Origin: Diatrype stigma
Lineage: Eukaryota > Ascomycota > Sordariomycetes > Xylariales > Diatrypaceae
Assembly: GCA_022225965.2 (NCBI GenBank)
Contig: JAKJXP020000039.1
Span: 186,001-250,000 of the forward strand
DNA length: 64,000 bases
Reading direction: 5' to 3'
Shown here: piece after piece, positions 21,588 to 34,519 of the stretch
Layout: each line of letters starts with the position of its first letter
Numbering within the stretch: position 1 is the stretch's first letter
Position numbers and translations under genes: made by a program
The notes under the pieces: model-generated
Seen by the model: the letters and a program-made list of their open reading frames with translations, nothing else
Databases searched by the model: none
What the model was told of the DNA's origin: nothing

Positions 21588-22955
21588 ATGCATTTCGCCA
21601 TGAGTTACTACCCGAAGGACAGCGGCGGCGCCAGCGCCGCGGGACGTCACTATCACCAAGCGCCTCTCACCGCGGCAGCAGCGGTGCCACCGCCCGCAAA
21701 GCAGCAGAGACAAACGACGCGTAGACAGCAGCAGCGATCGTCCAACACGAAGTCACAGCCGTTCGACGCGGACGACCTGCGGCGGCGGCTCTACGTGGTG
21801 CTGGCGGAGCAGGAGTCGTCGCGGCAGGAGAAGCGGTACTCGCGCATGGAGGCGGTCGCGGCGAAGGCGCGCGAGGCGCGGAACAACCACAATGCGGTAG
21901 ACGGGCTACCGATATCGGCGGCAGCCATAGCGAAGAGTGATGACGGAGAAGAGGAGGACGAGACGACGACGGAGGGCGATGAGCTGGTCGAGGTGAAGAG
22001 AGCGAGTGTGGGAAGCTGCTACGGCAGCAGCGCGACTGCCAACAACAACACGACGACAGCGCCCTACCGCCATGTGCCCCAGGTAGCGGCATCGCAGTTC
22101 GTGCGGACCACAACGACGGAAACGGTTAACAATAAGCGGATGCACGCGCTATCGTACTCAGCACTGCACGTCCACACGGACGGGGGAGGTCTGATCGAGC
22201 GGGCAACTAACAACAGCAGCAGTAACAACGACGATAACAAGTTCAACGGCAACAAGCTACAATCCAAGAGATCCCTGAAAAGGGTGCAAAGCCAACGGGA
22301 CAACCATCACATATACTACGAGAGAAACCAGCAACTAGCAGGCCAACAATTCCAGTATCAAAACCCACGCTTCGTTGAGAATTGCATGGCGGCGGCAGCA
22401 GGGACAGACAGCAGCAACAGACAGAGCAGGCACTCGATGATGATATACGGGAAGCCATCGTTCGGGGACCTGTCGTCTCCGACGAATATGAACATGAACA
22501 ATATGTATACGTGCCGCAGCCGCAGCGTGCCGTTAGAAGACTACTGCTACTCCATGGACGGCGACCGGGATGACCCGGCGGCGACGGACATTTTCGTGCC
22601 GGACCTAGCGACGGTGGGCGAACACCAGCGGGTGGACTGGACGCAGAGCGACGAGATCCACCGCCAGCAACAAATTCAACACGAGCAGCAGCGAAGCCAA
22701 CAATATCACGAGAACGGGGACCAGAAGCGGAGGTCGTCCCTATCGAAGCTCCACAAGGTGGAGTCGATATGGACGCTGAAGGCGAAGCTGGGGAACTTGA
22801 TTCGGCATCACCACAAGGACGAGAGGCCTGTTGCTACTATCATACACGAAGAGGAGGTATCGCCCTCCACGACCACGACGGCGTCGGCGTCGTCGGCGGC
22901 GGGATCTTCGCCCAAACCTGCGCGAAGAGGGTTCCTGGGAAGGTTTAGGCGTTAG
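21588..22955 (+). CDS. Uncharacterised low-complexity protein
   Basis: Single-exon frame of 455 residues with no family I recognise. A second in-frame ATG at 21600 is an equally good start. Two stretches look ordered: FDADDLRRRLYVVLAEQESS with the following charged helix (about 58-95), and SSLSKLHKVESIWTLKAKLG with NLIRHHHKDE (about 386-416). The rest is Asn, Gln, Ser and Thr-rich and probably disordered. The C-terminus RRGFLGRFRR is strongly basic. No signal peptide or membrane helix is seen. Long low-complexity proteins with two short conserved boxes are frequent among lineage-specific fungal regulators, but I infer no function. Length and consistent codon use support that it is coding. Confidence 0.7.
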   Translation: MHFAMSYYPKDSGGASAAGRHYHQAPLTAAAAVPPPAKQQRQTTRRQQQRSSNTKSQPFDADDLRRRLYVVLAEQESSRQEKRYSRMEAVAAKAREARNNHNAVDGLPISAAAIAKSDDGEEEDETTTEGDELVEVKRASVGSCYGSSATANNNTTTAPYRHVPQVAASQFVRTTTTETVNNKRMHALSYSALHVHTDGGGLIERATNNSSSNNDDNKFNGNKLQSKRSLKRVQSQRDNHHIYYERNQQLAGQQFQYQNPRFVENCMAAAAGTDSSNRQSRHSMMIYGKPSFGDLSSPTNMNMNNMYTCRSRSVPLEDYCYSMDGDRDDPAATDIFVPDLATVGEHQRVDWTQSDEIHRQQQIQHEQQRSQQYHENGDQKRRSSLSKLHKVESIWTLKAKLGNLIRHHHKDERPVATIIHEEEVSPSTTTTASASSAAGSSPKPARRGFLGRFRR

Positions 22956-23742
22956 CGAGAAATATAGATACCCCCCTCCCCTATGTCAAACAAATACCCA
23001 CATAGCTACTATACCAAATCTAATGATAATTACTTACTGCCAATCCTCGTGAAATGTCATTTCTCCATCCATTCTCTTCATGATTCCTGTGAAACGTATT
23101 GCTCATTCTCGGATTGGCTACAGCATGTCCGACAATCTTGATGACTAGAGTATGAGGTGAGAGTCTGTTGCTGGTTTACTGACTTAGAGGTCGGTACAAA
23201 ACCATCAGGCCTTGGTGAAAGTCGTGACTATCGAAAGGGGCTCTGGGAGATACACAAGTTGCTAGCCATGACCTGCTGACTTGGTGATGAACTCTATCAC
23301 CAGAACATGATAGAAACTAAAAAGATAGGGTGGGCAAACCCCTAGGTCAAGGGCAAAGCATTGGCTTTTGCTGGCCGGAGGAATGCAGATGCGCGGGTAT
23401 TATGCTCCTGGTGAATGGATTCGCAAATTATCGAACATTTGTGGTAAAGTCGATAGATCAACGGAATAACCCTTCTGTACGCCTGGGATTGGGCCATTGC
23501 CAGTTTGAGGAGGAGGGGGGGACGTTCAGATGATTGACCAGCTAAAACTTTGCCATATCCGTTGTTTTTCGCTTGCAAACAGCTTTGGTTTCCCCAAAGT
23601 GCCGAGAGGCAGGGAAGGACATGTGGCCTAGTTGAGCTTGTGAAAACAGACGTTCTGACCTGGTAGTGGCCATGTTCGGCCACTGATAACTGACTATGAC
23701 TGGTTACAGCATCGGCTATGATTCGTTGTCGAATCGTCGAGC
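22956..23742. other. Convergent intergenic region
   Basis: Lies between the low-complexity gene (+) and the HIT-finger gene (-). Only 3' flanks are expected. An open frame at 23342-23746 on the minus strand has no supporting feature. Confidence 0.5.
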
Positions 23743-24479
23743 TCACAAGGCATGGGACTTTTCCTTGCGCAAGAGCTGCCCGATAACATCGGCGCTTTCC
23801 TGCGCGAATTTCTTGCGGAACGCAAGTGCGGCCCCTTCCTCTTCCTTCCGTGCCTTGTAGAGCCGGATCAGCTCAGAAAACTCGCGGATGGCGTCACTAT
23901 CATCACCGGGAATATTCCGCGTCTTCTGTAGAGCCTGGACACCCTTTTGAACACCTTTCTCTTGGGTCCACGGCTCCTTATCCTTCTTAGAGTTGTTGCT
24001 GAGCCCAGGAAAGTCATACTTGGATGTGCTATTATCAGCTCCAGCCGGAGGGTCAGTGGCAGTAGCAATGCCCCACAGCAGAGCTGGCAGTCTGGGGTAC
24101 CGTTTCATCAGCATCTGATATTCTGGTAGATCCGTTAAACCAGCATAAGGTCCAGCTGGAGGGTTGGGAGCCGGGGCACTGCTGGCATCTTGTTGATCAG
24201 GCATCATGTCGTTGTGGGAATTAGTGATCTCGGCCGCTTCCGTCTGGGCTGATGGCGTGCCTAAATCCTCGGATTGGGGCTGCGCAGTCTCAACATGGGG
24301 ATGGTTGTCACGGTGCTCCCTGAAGCATGGAACCGAACAACTAGTATTTCAAAGGTGAGTTAACCTTCTGGACATCTGGGTTATAGGAGTAGAACTTACG
24401 TATAGTCAGCACAGCGAGGACATTTGTATTTGCCCTCCGTTTTATCGCAGACGCGACATAAAGGCCTTGTCGGAGCCAT
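23743..24479 (-). CDS. HIT-type zinc-finger protein (HIT1/ZNHIT3-like)
   Basis: Two exons, 24400-24479 and 23743-24340, join in phase (donor GTAAGT, acceptor TAG) to give 225 residues. The HIT zinc finger is complete at the N-terminus: C8-x2-C11, C20-x2-C23, C28-x3-C32 and H36-x3-H40, with the typical KYKCPRC core. After a linker there is a helical C-terminal half with YPRLPALLWGIATAT (about 125-140) and a charged end, ADVIGQLLRKEK. Proteins with a lone N-terminal HIT finger of this size are mostly Hit1/ZNHIT3-type assembly factors for box C/D snoRNPs, acting in the nucleus. The exact orthologue is inferred from size and arrangement; other small HIT-finger proteins remain possible. Confidence 0.85.
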
Positions 24480-25664
24480 GATGTATTGTGATGGAGTAGC
24501 ACAAGCACAATCTGGAAACCTAATTGGGTTCGATAAAGGCCTTTTCCCTGTTGTCACTTATTGAAGACACATGGAATGATACACAGCTCAGCGAAATAGG
24601 GTGCTTTGAGCTGAAATCAATCGCCTGAGAGGTGCAACTAGATGCGGCAGTGATAACTGGAGTTGAATGGCTGATCATCAAGCCTACTAGTCCGGGTATG
24701 GTAGTCGAGATTATATCTGGTCGCCAGGGTGTTGACTTAAGGCCCAAGGAACCAGAATCATTACTAAGACCCGAAGCCAGTGGGGTGCATAGATTTCCTG
24801 GACCTCCGATGATCGGGTCTAAAGCCAGACAAGAATTAATCAAACCCAGGCAGCCAGGTCGGGGAGACTGAAATGCTGGTTGTCTTGATAAGTAGACGTG
24901 GCGAAACAGGCGTGGACGTCTCTACTTTCTAGAGAGAGAGGGATAACATCAGCTAACGCCTAGTTTCATGATAGTTTGCGATATGCTGAGGTAGGGCCAA
25001 GAGACTTGACATGAAAGAATGGGCTTTGAAGCTTGGGTGAAATGAGGGCTCAAAAATGTCCAATACTTGTGATTAACGATACACGGCACCGGTGGAAGAC
25101 GCGTCTTGGACAAGGCTGAGATTTCGAAAAGAATTACCACCCGATTACTGAATTAGGCATACCAAGTGCCGAACTAATGTTTAAACTGCTTGTAGGGGGG
25201 CGGCTGAAAGGATGCGCTACGGAAGGCACCTAGTCAAATAAGCGTTGTGGGGAAGAAAGGCATCGTTTGGTTGGTTGTTGGTGAGCAACCAGTGCTAACC
25301 ACGCTAAACGGCCAACGCTATGGCGTCACTCCTTCCTTCAGCCCTTCAACTGCAAGTGATTGATAATCATAAAGTCATAAGGAGGCGAAACGTTTTCGCT
25401 TATCATCGATAACGATTCGGCATCTCGGAAATGCCATCGCCAGCTTCAACGTCAGCGCGAATTTGAACGCCAACACCAACATCTACGTACGACTTACCTA
25501 TTCACCTGCATAGATCTATATATCCTGTGTAGCTGTACCTACGAACCATCACCATCGAACTTGAATCCTCCTATTACACTCGTCGAAGACCAACTACCGC
25601 TGTGCCATTCACTAGCTACCGAAATCGATATTTGCGCTTACGAGGGGTGACTCAGTAGACAGCG
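24480..25664. other. Divergent intergenic region between the HIT-finger gene and NFU1
   Basis: Should hold both promoters. Two overlapping open frames on opposite strands (24520-24843 and 24632-24871) show no domain and are not called. A pyrimidine-rich leader precedes the NFU1 ATG. Confidence 0.5.
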
Positions 25665-26672
25665 ATGTCTTCCAATCGAGTCCTAAGGCCCGCGGCCTCT
25701 CTGCTCTCAACGACAGCGAGACGAGCCCAGCCTGCTACCTATGGCCGGGCCTACGAAGTTGCGCGACAGGCGCATACTGCCTCACGCCAACTAGGTTTAT
25801 CTGCGAAACCTAGGCCTACCTTGCGTGCTCAGAGCCTTGCGCCAGCAGTCGGTCCCCGGGGCACGAGGAGCATCTTCATCCAAATCGAGAATACGCCGAA
25901 TGCCGATGCGCTCAAGTTCCTACCGAATCACAGAGTACTTCCGGAGGATGTACAGACGAGCTTCATAGAATACCTCAACCCGCGGAGTACGATCGCACCA
26001 CCGTATCCATCGCCCCTCGCTGCGCAGTTGATGAACATCGACGGAGTGACAGCGGTCTTCTACGGCTCCGACTTCATCACCGTCACGAAATCCAGCGATG
26101 CTAACTGGGCGCACATCAAACCGGAGGTCTTCAGTCTGATCACTGAGGCTATCACATCAGGGCAGCAGTTAGTGACGGTGAGCAATAAAGACGGCGGGGC
26201 GGAGGGTCAAGAGACCGTAGAGGAGGACAGCTTGAGCTACAACGAGAACGACAGTGAAGTCGTCGGCATGATCAAAGAGCTGCTGGAAACTCGGATACGG
26301 CCAGCGATTCAAGAAGACGGCGGAGATATTGAGTTCCGGGGGTTCAATGACGGTATAGTGTTGTTGAAACTGAGAGGTGCCTGCCGCACTTGCGATTCCA
26401 GCACGGTAACTTTGAAAAATGGCATCGAGTCCATGTTGATGCATTATGTGAGTGCATAAAAATTTCTACCTACGGCACCATTGCCGGAGGCAAAATGCTG
26501 ACCAAGATTACAGATCGAGGAGGTAAAGGGTGTGCACCAAGTCCAGGACCCTGAAGAGGAAATTGCTGCGAAAGAATTTGCCAAGTTTGAGGAGAGGTTG
26601 CGAGCAGCTAAAGGTCCCGATGCTGCGCCCACAACACCTGGGAAAGGCTCCTTAGACACAGTACCTGGTTGA
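25665..26672 (+). CDS. NFU1: Mitochondrial iron-sulfur cluster protein NFU1
   Basis: Late-acting carrier that helps deliver [4Fe-4S] clusters to mitochondrial enzymes such as lipoate synthase. Exons 25665-26447 and 26514-26672 join in phase 0 to give 313 residues. An Arg/Ser/Ala-rich N-terminus (about 1-68), poor in acidic residues, fits a mitochondrial presequence. The Nfu N-terminal domain follows (about 69-165; SIFIQIENTPNADALKFLP). The NifU-type domain (about 190-275) carries the cluster-binding pair C240-R-T-C243 in RGACRTCDSS. The second exon adds IEEVKGVHQVQDPEEE, well conserved in this family, and an acidic tail. The 66-nt intron splits the NifU-type domain just after MLMHY. Confidence 0.96.
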
Positions 26673-29600
26673 AAGGAAGGAGACTATTTCGTCTCGATTT
26701 CATTTCACGATGCAGAATGATCGTTCTATCGCGGGGCCAGCAGGTCTCCTGTAACTAAGGTAGTGGTAGTGCACATCAGAATGTAATTCGATTCCATGTT
26801 CGATTCCATGTCCGGTGCCTCCGGGGTGCTCCCACCAGTACGAAGAACTCCAATGTGCTACACCAGTAGGCTAAGAAGTCCCGGACTTGCCATGCAGTGC
26901 GAACGGCAGATCTGAATTCGAGCTGGAGCTTGAGCTTTAGTCTGAGCTAATACATACTAGACACCAACGCCGCCAAGATCCGGTGCTGTCCGTTCTCGTC
27001 GTTGACTAGATCCAGCATTCACCGGTTCTCAAATCAATCTGTGAAGCCATCGCAGCTACGCTACTTTAGCGATTCTCGTTGGTGGGAGACCACGCACAAG
27101 ATCATCTGCATCGATCGCTATGCAGCGACTAAACCGGTGAGGCTCACTGTATATACTCCCGCAAGCCCACAGCAATTTGGCAGATGCCACCCCTCCAGCG
27201 TACACACTCTCAGCCCACCAGGACAAGGAAAGAGGGAAGGAGTTAAGGAAAACGGGCTATAATGGAACCTTCAAGTTAGCCGGAATTCTGTATGACACCT
27301 TGGATAGCGGCGGCGTGGCGAGATGGTGGCTTTCCTGTCACATGGCCAATTGCATATTGCTTGCATGCTCTTAAATGCAAGAGAATCGATCCACGACTTG
27401 TTTCTGGCCGAACCCCGCAATTCCTCATGAGTCCTATCCAGTAGGCAACCAGCGAAAGGAAGGTATACGGCACGATACCACACTAGACCGTACCATCCCT
27501 TACCATACCGCACCACACCATGCCACACCACACCACACACCACACTACGCTACAGACGACCGACGCACACGCACACGCACACGCACGCGCGACGCGCAAA
27601 CATTAGCAGGCGTACGCCAAGCCGCGCTGCTTTGACAGATTCAAGCAGGGCTTCACGGTGACGGTGATGGTGATGCGGTCGACAGACATTTCGATCAGAT
27701 CGGTTCGATTTGCGGACGAGCGCAGCTTGGCAGGCAGGCAGGCAGACAGACAGTCAGGCCAAAGCAGCCAAGGACAAGCAAGGCAGCCAAGCAAGGCCTA
27801 AGGGGCATCAATCCGATCACCAGGGCCAGCAGGGCCGTCAAGAGATGGAAAGGGTGTTGACTACCTAGACCAGAGGTTAGAAGTTAGGGTTCCGCCCTAC
27901 TATGTAGCGCCCGCTGCGCCAATGACGTTTGCCGATTATAGGACGGGCTGTTGGATAGCTACCTATACAAATAGAGAGATAAGCAAGTATGAATACTGAT
28001 CACGACTATTGTCTCTTGCCTTCGTGTTCTTGCGAACTCCTGTGTAGTAGTTTTTCATATGTATCAGACTAGGTATGCCGACTGACTGCCTAATTTATCA
28101 TGCCAATAGCTCGTGGTGGACAACAGGTAAGGCGCCTAAACAAGAGTTGCCAGGTCCGCGAGCCTCGACGTCATGATTGCATACTAAGAAGCCCACTCAA
28201 GCAAACATCATGTATTGGAAAGCTACAACGGCCCAGGAGCATATACCCATGCACCACTCTAATGAATGCCCTAGGTATAATGGCGTATTATAATGTCGGT
28301 ATGTTGCTACCATTGCCTACAGGATGGGCTATACGATGGCTATACGTACTGACACTCAGCAATCTTAGGTTACTCACTGGAGATATATCATCAGTAGGGT
28401 TGTACGAATACGCATATGGAATATAGCGAGGGAGCATCGGAAGTGTATGGTGTCCATCTATCTTCCAATAACGAACCCGGTATGCTACAAGGTCAGTGGC
28501 ACGGTTCGATGGATGGGTGGTGCGTCCTAGGAATGCGGGGTGCATGGAAAGCATGATGTACTATTGTACTTCGTGAGCGTAATAGCGTTAGCAGGTCCTG
28601 GTCCTGTACCACACGTTCCGCGGCGGATTCTTCGATTGATCAGTGAGTGTAATGACTGGCACGCCCGCCCCATTTGCTGAGAAGCGGACGCCCTCAAGCC
28701 AAGTCGTCAAAGAGACTGCTCCGAGTCTCTGACTGGTTCCCGAGGCAGCATTGGCTCGCCCGTGGCTACATAGATATCGGTCGCGTGAGAGCAAAGACGA
28801 AGAAGATCTACACGTCGACTCGTACAGAGTTCCTGGCGTACGTACATTACATACGAAGTATCGAACACGCCCTACATACGGCTGTGCAATCCGTTCTACC
28901 AGTTCAGGACGCAAATATATGCAATTGCAACAGCACCACCCCTACGGAGTGTCTGAGCAGCTTGAGGCAAGGTTCGAATCGAGTCCGATTGGTTGACGCC
29001 GATAGCCACATACCTCCATCCTGCCTATGTATATACATATGTATGTATTGTACACAGGTAGTATAACTAAACCTACCTATCTGCCTATGGGGGTGGGTTG
29101 CCAGTGGTTGCCAGAAACAGGCGAGAATCCGGGGTATGATGCACATACCTACCGACTAGCCGACCAAACCTCCTACAGCACCCCTGCCACCCAGGCCACC
29201 CCTGCGCCGGTCGGCGCTATGGGATGGGGTTCAAGGACCAAGAAGGTACGTAAAGTTCGGGTCTGCTTGGTATGTGCGTTCGTACCTGGTAAAAAAAATC
29301 CTGAACCTTGCGATTTCGTCCATGCTTTTCAAACCCTTGGCTTAACCCCCATCCCGTGTTTCCTCGCCCGTCATTGGACGACGCAGCGAATGATGAACGG
29401 CTTCGCAGCGGACATCCAGGAGCGCCGGCTCCTACATCCTTCACGCATACCTTTCGCTCGAATTGGTGGTTGCAACCACATGAAATCCCAGTACGGGTGA
29501 TATATAGGTATATATATGTGTGTCGGTATACACTTACCTACGTGAGGTACCTGACTACGAAGCAAGGAAGAAGAAGAAGCCGTAGGGCCGCTGTTATTGC

Positions 29601-32600
29601 CGGTCTGGAGCAATCAATGAAGAGAATGACCGTTTCCGTGCCGAGAAGTCGCCTCCCTGTCTGCCTATTCTGGACGGTCGGATCCATGCGTAGGCACGAA
29701 GATTTGACTATATTGTCTCAAGGAAAGAAAAGAAAGGCACGCACGTCGTCTGTCTGACTTCTCCAGTTGGGACCAATCACGGGGAACTAGATATGTTCTT
29801 CGACCCTACATATGGAGTATGAGAGTTAAGTACGAGGAAAGCTGCTGACTGCGTAAATTTAGCTGTTGCGGAGCTTCCACTTCGCACGAAACATGGTCAT
29901 GCTTGGTTGAACATTTGGTATTCGGCAGTGACGAGATAAATCCATTCGAAAAAGAGGTATTATCCATTGGCCAGTTACTGTTCTCTTCAGCAAGGTTTCT
30001 TCGAATGAGGATATCTGCTACATGCTTAACTGCATAGTACATGTAGGGTCTAGGGTGTAGAATGTAGGATGTGTGTTCGTTCGCTCTGTCAGGACTCAGG
30101 GTGTCTGGGAGGGCAGGTTGGGATAGACGAAGGACGCACTGATTGGCCACAACCGTTATTGTGTTCAATACCACCTACATATATGTAGGTATTGCATCGG
30201 TCCCACCTAAGAGGTTTCAGGAGTCAAATCAACAATTGACCGAGGCGGTGCTGCCGCATCTGTATCCCAAAGGGGTATGTCTGTTCATGTCTGTTCATGT
30301 AGGGAAAAGGGGCTCTTGACATTGGGACGATTCAGCCTACATGCATTTCCGTCCGTATATAACCACATACTGCGTACAGAACGTAACGACATGTAGGGCC
30401 CTTGTGCCTGGGTTTTGCGGGACCAGCGCCCCCTATCAGACAGGTATGCAGCTACAAAATAACTATGTAGGTCGTCGGTAGGTAATGATGGCCTGTTCAG
30501 AAACACCCCTGAAGCTCGTGTTCCGTCAGCTGTACGTAACAGCGTAACAATCACCGACGTGGACGCACGCCATGGTTTAAGCGACCCTAATCGCAGATGC
30601 GACTGTGCGCTTATTGCAGATTTGCTGCTTCAAACCTTGGCTGGACTCGATTCTTTCAAGGAGCAAATAACGCAACTTGGAAGAGCCCACGCACGGGTAG
30701 GCTCGAGATCTATGCAGGGCTACCTATGTAGATGGTTTATAGAACTCAGTGGCACTCCGTCGGCTAGTAGAGGGGAGGGGGAAGGGGGGTCGCATGCGCC
30801 AAGGAGGGCCCTACGAGCTCTCTAGGGTTGGGTGAGCTTGGTAGACGATCTTCAAGGATGGAGCTTTCTGTGCCATGTGTTCTGATAGGCTGTGGCTTTC
30901 ACACCCCACACCCTCTTCGAGAGGCTGCCGACAACCTGCCTGCCACCCTGCCCGAGGAGACAAAGCCGCCCGGATCCAGGTCTATGTAGAAGAAAGGGGC
31001 ATCAATGACGGCTTGACAAGATGGAAAGGCATAGGTAAAGACGATCTGCAATATTAAATCTCCGTTGCCATGGATAGTGATCCAATATCGCTTCAGCTCG
31101 CATGCTTGTCTCATGCATCCTTCCTGTCTTGTTGGTTTTTTTCGATCCCTTACAGAATGACGAGACTTCTAGACTCTAGAAGAAGGGGCCGAGAAGGTGA
31201 TGGTGAGGAGAGCCGGTACCTACCATCGCATGCCTACCTGGTAGTCAGCGCGAGAAAAGGACGTATTGAACTGCCATAGGTCAGCAAAGAGAAGATTCCG
31301 GGAGGGGTAGGCATGCCTGGATGCTTTTTTGACAGAGCTACATTGCATATCAACGGCCAAGTGGCTGATGTCGTAACGGCTTCAGAGATGTTCTCTTAAA
31401 GGGCCCGAACTAATGCAGATGATACTGTTCTGTTCTCATAATGATCTCGACTTTGACGCATGATCGATTTGGGGTCTCGGGAATGGGTTACGATCCAAAC
31501 CGAATGGGTTGGGGTTCATTTGGCTATATGTGATTCCTCGCTGGTAGTTATATGCCTCTACCACAGTTGACAGTTATCACATAACTAAACGGTAGGTGCC
31601 TACATAGTTACCACGGCATGATTTAACTACATCTTTGAGGCTACCTTCCAGCTTGCTTGCTTGCCTTCTCACTTTGCTCTCACGTTTCTGGGGTTCGATT
31701 ATTTGCTATACGCCACGCACATACAAACCAGAGGCATACACTTACTGTATATAGCCGGACAAGTGCTATTGAACCGTTTGCCATCGATACATCTCCCCAC
31801 ACGTTTGGATTGGACGGCACTGTCAGTTACCTACCGAGCACCAATGCAAGTGCTGTCGGCGTAAAGGTAAAACAGGAGGATACCATCCCTGTCATGAAGC
31901 TGCTCGACCAATTACATTCGTAGTTATGATGGAAGAGAGCTAGTTTAGCCCGAGAAGATCATCCTTCGACCACACCACTTCCGAACTTGAGGGCGCCAAA
32001 GCTCCCTCTAAGCAGGACCCGCTGACTATAAGATCCCAAGTATATATGTAGGTACAGTACTTACCTAGGTAGATATATATACAGTATCTAGGTAGATACT
32101 TAGAGAAGGGAATGCATCTAATGGGATGACCTTCCATTCACTTGCTATGTGCGAAAGCTCATGGGTTACGTCGAAGACTATCTGTTCAATATAAGATTCC
32201 CCGGTTATTATATATGTGTGTATAAGTGGGAAGCTGAGTTGCACTCTATCATACCATAACCCGTACGTTCTTTTCCTCTTCGAAATTGGTGCACCGTCAG
32301 CCTGCATCTACGTACATAAGGACGTACCTCGTAGTATATCCGCTAACTACCTAGAGCACCAAGCCACTTTCATACCTGTAATTCAAGATATCTTCCTCTC
32401 GGCATCGCATGGATCACACTTGACTCGCAGCATATTTTCTGATATAGATACATATTCCTACGTAGTATGAGAATAGTTACATACTTCTATACTCCTACAC
32501 TGAGATTTTCCCGTGGACTTGGGCGTGGACCTAAATTACCTTGGCGTGTAAGTGGCCGCGTTGCCGTACCTCGTAGCTCTACATATGCCCCAAAGAGCAT

Positions 32601-34519
32601 TAAAGCTCAGGCTAGGGAATAAGTTTAAGTATATATACTCACATGTTCTATACCCAGACCCTTATTGAGTTCCTATCAGTGTTACAGAATCCCTTGGCCG
32701 CTAGTACCACGTATTGACTAGGTAAGGTCCTAACGGCCTCTACACCAGCCACTCTTTTTGCGGAGGAACTCGTGGTGTTTCGCAGCTCCTGTGTAAGCAA
32801 CACATACCACATTATACATTCGAACAAGGGGCAGTTGGTTCCATTGGGTCCATTGGGTACAATACCTACATACATCCAATGTATGTACCTGCCCATTCTA
32901 CCCTACGCCTACATAGCCTACCTACTACGTACATACATGCATGACTGTACTGTACCTAAGTTAGTTGACCACATACATACACCCCTGCCCACATAGGTAT
33001 TGGTGTGCTAGCTTCTAGCTGTTAACTGCTAAGCTGCTAGGCTGTTAGGTACCTAAGCAAGCAAGTAGCCATTGTTCTGCCTCGCTTTCCCCGCTTCTAA
33101 ATTCAACAACAGCCACCTCCACACACTTCGACATCTCCATCCTCATCTCCATCTCCATCTCCGTCTCCATTTCCCTCCCTCTAATCTTTCGGTACGGATT
33201 CCACGGTCGGGTTCAACGATTCCGAAGACACTTACTTCGCCTCCCCATCGATAACCGCTGGCTATATGTCTAGATTGCAGCTCTGCGCCCGCAATCTACG
33301 TTGCGACGAAACCGATCAACTGTTTTCGAACCATGGGATGCTGCGCGTAGCTCAGTCGCAATCTATCGAGGCGCGCACTCAAATGAGAGAGACCATCGCA
33401 TACACCCCAGAACAAGATTAAGGATCCCTTTCTTCCTGCGAAACACCGTCGTATTCCCGAGTACCTCTAGACTTTTACGTTACGATAAACAGATCAATAT
33501 ATGAAAATAAGAAAAAGTTCAAGCAAAACTAAACCCACCCGAGGACTTGCAGTCTGTTGTAGTCGAGCAAGAAGCTATCGTCTTGTCATTCCGACCTTGA
33601 AAGAGGAATAATTTAGGCGGCGTTCTTAGGGACAAGACCAGACCGACGGACACCCATTGTTTTTTGTCCTTGATTACTACTATACTATTTCGTCTATCTT
33701 TTCTTAGCATACCCGGTCGACTATTTGCCCTGTTTTGTTCCTCAACCGCTAGACACGAGAATTCGCGATACCCTGTGCATAGATATAAAATAATATCACA
33801 GCCAAATTTTGGTGAGTACAAACAAATATACTTGTGCTTGGTTCATCGCGGGAGCTCTGTGGCTGTGGCTGTTTCGTCGCAGCTGTTCAACGGTCACGCG
33901 CATCGCATCCAGCTGGAGGACGGGCCAGGCAGAGACCAAAAGCCGACGACCAGCGACCAGTACTTTGCAGCCGGTACAGTCATAATTAGTCTTGTACGCT
34001 CGAGTAACCGGCCTGGCTCCAACGTTCTTGGGCTGAAAAGCTCTGTGCTCTCTGTGCCCTCTCCGACCTTCAAAGGGCGGGGTGATCACGTTGGTTCATC
34101 AGGTCATCGTCCCCATCTCATCACCAATTTTTGCCGCTCACTCACTGTAGCCCTCTGCACCTCATGTCGGCCGTGCCCGATCCGCAATAATACTCCATGT
34201 TACTATTTTTGTTGTTACCATCGTTATCACCGTTGGTTTATGTTGATTTACTTTCGCGAAGCACGCAGATGCTAACTCGATATCCAGGTCCACTGAATGG
34301 GTTGTGTTGTCTTTGAAACCAGCCGTTTTTTCTGAATCTTTAACGTCTGCATATTTGTACGGCGTTATAATATCATTCACTGGCTGTTTCCCGCAACCGC
34401 CTTCACCAAGCCTTCTTTTCACTAAAACCTAATCTTCCAGTCTCGCAGCACCTGCCTTGTGTCTTGTATTGGATTCTTCTTCAGTCGTCTTACTCGTGAG
34501 ATATAGAGAGTGCGGCATC
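26673..34519. other. Gene-poor region of nearly 8 kb
   Basis: I find no recognisable gene in either strand. Open frames up to about 200 codons exist (for example 33664-34275) but they overlap on opposite strands and lack domains or matching splice sites. The DNA is moderately AT-rich with many short motifs based on TACCTA, TACATA and GTATGT, CA-rich stretches near 27500-27595, GGCAGGCA-type repeats near 27730-27755, and TA-rich patches near 32035-32095. The last kilobase holds the upstream region of the PSP1 gene. It may contain lineage-specific, small or RNA genes that I cannot see. Confidence 0.55.

Noticed and set aside
28972..28985. GGTTCGAATCG, resembling a tRNA box B
   Set aside because: The flanking T stem does not pair and there is no box A or acceptor stem at the right distance.
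33664..34275. 203-codon open frame upstream of PSP1
   Set aside because: No domain, no splice structure, residues typical of random translation, and it overlaps an opposite-strand frame of similar quality.
34457..34519. Upstream ATG of the PSP1 gene
   Set aside because: The 21 added residues look like translated leader; the ATG at 34520 is the more likely start.
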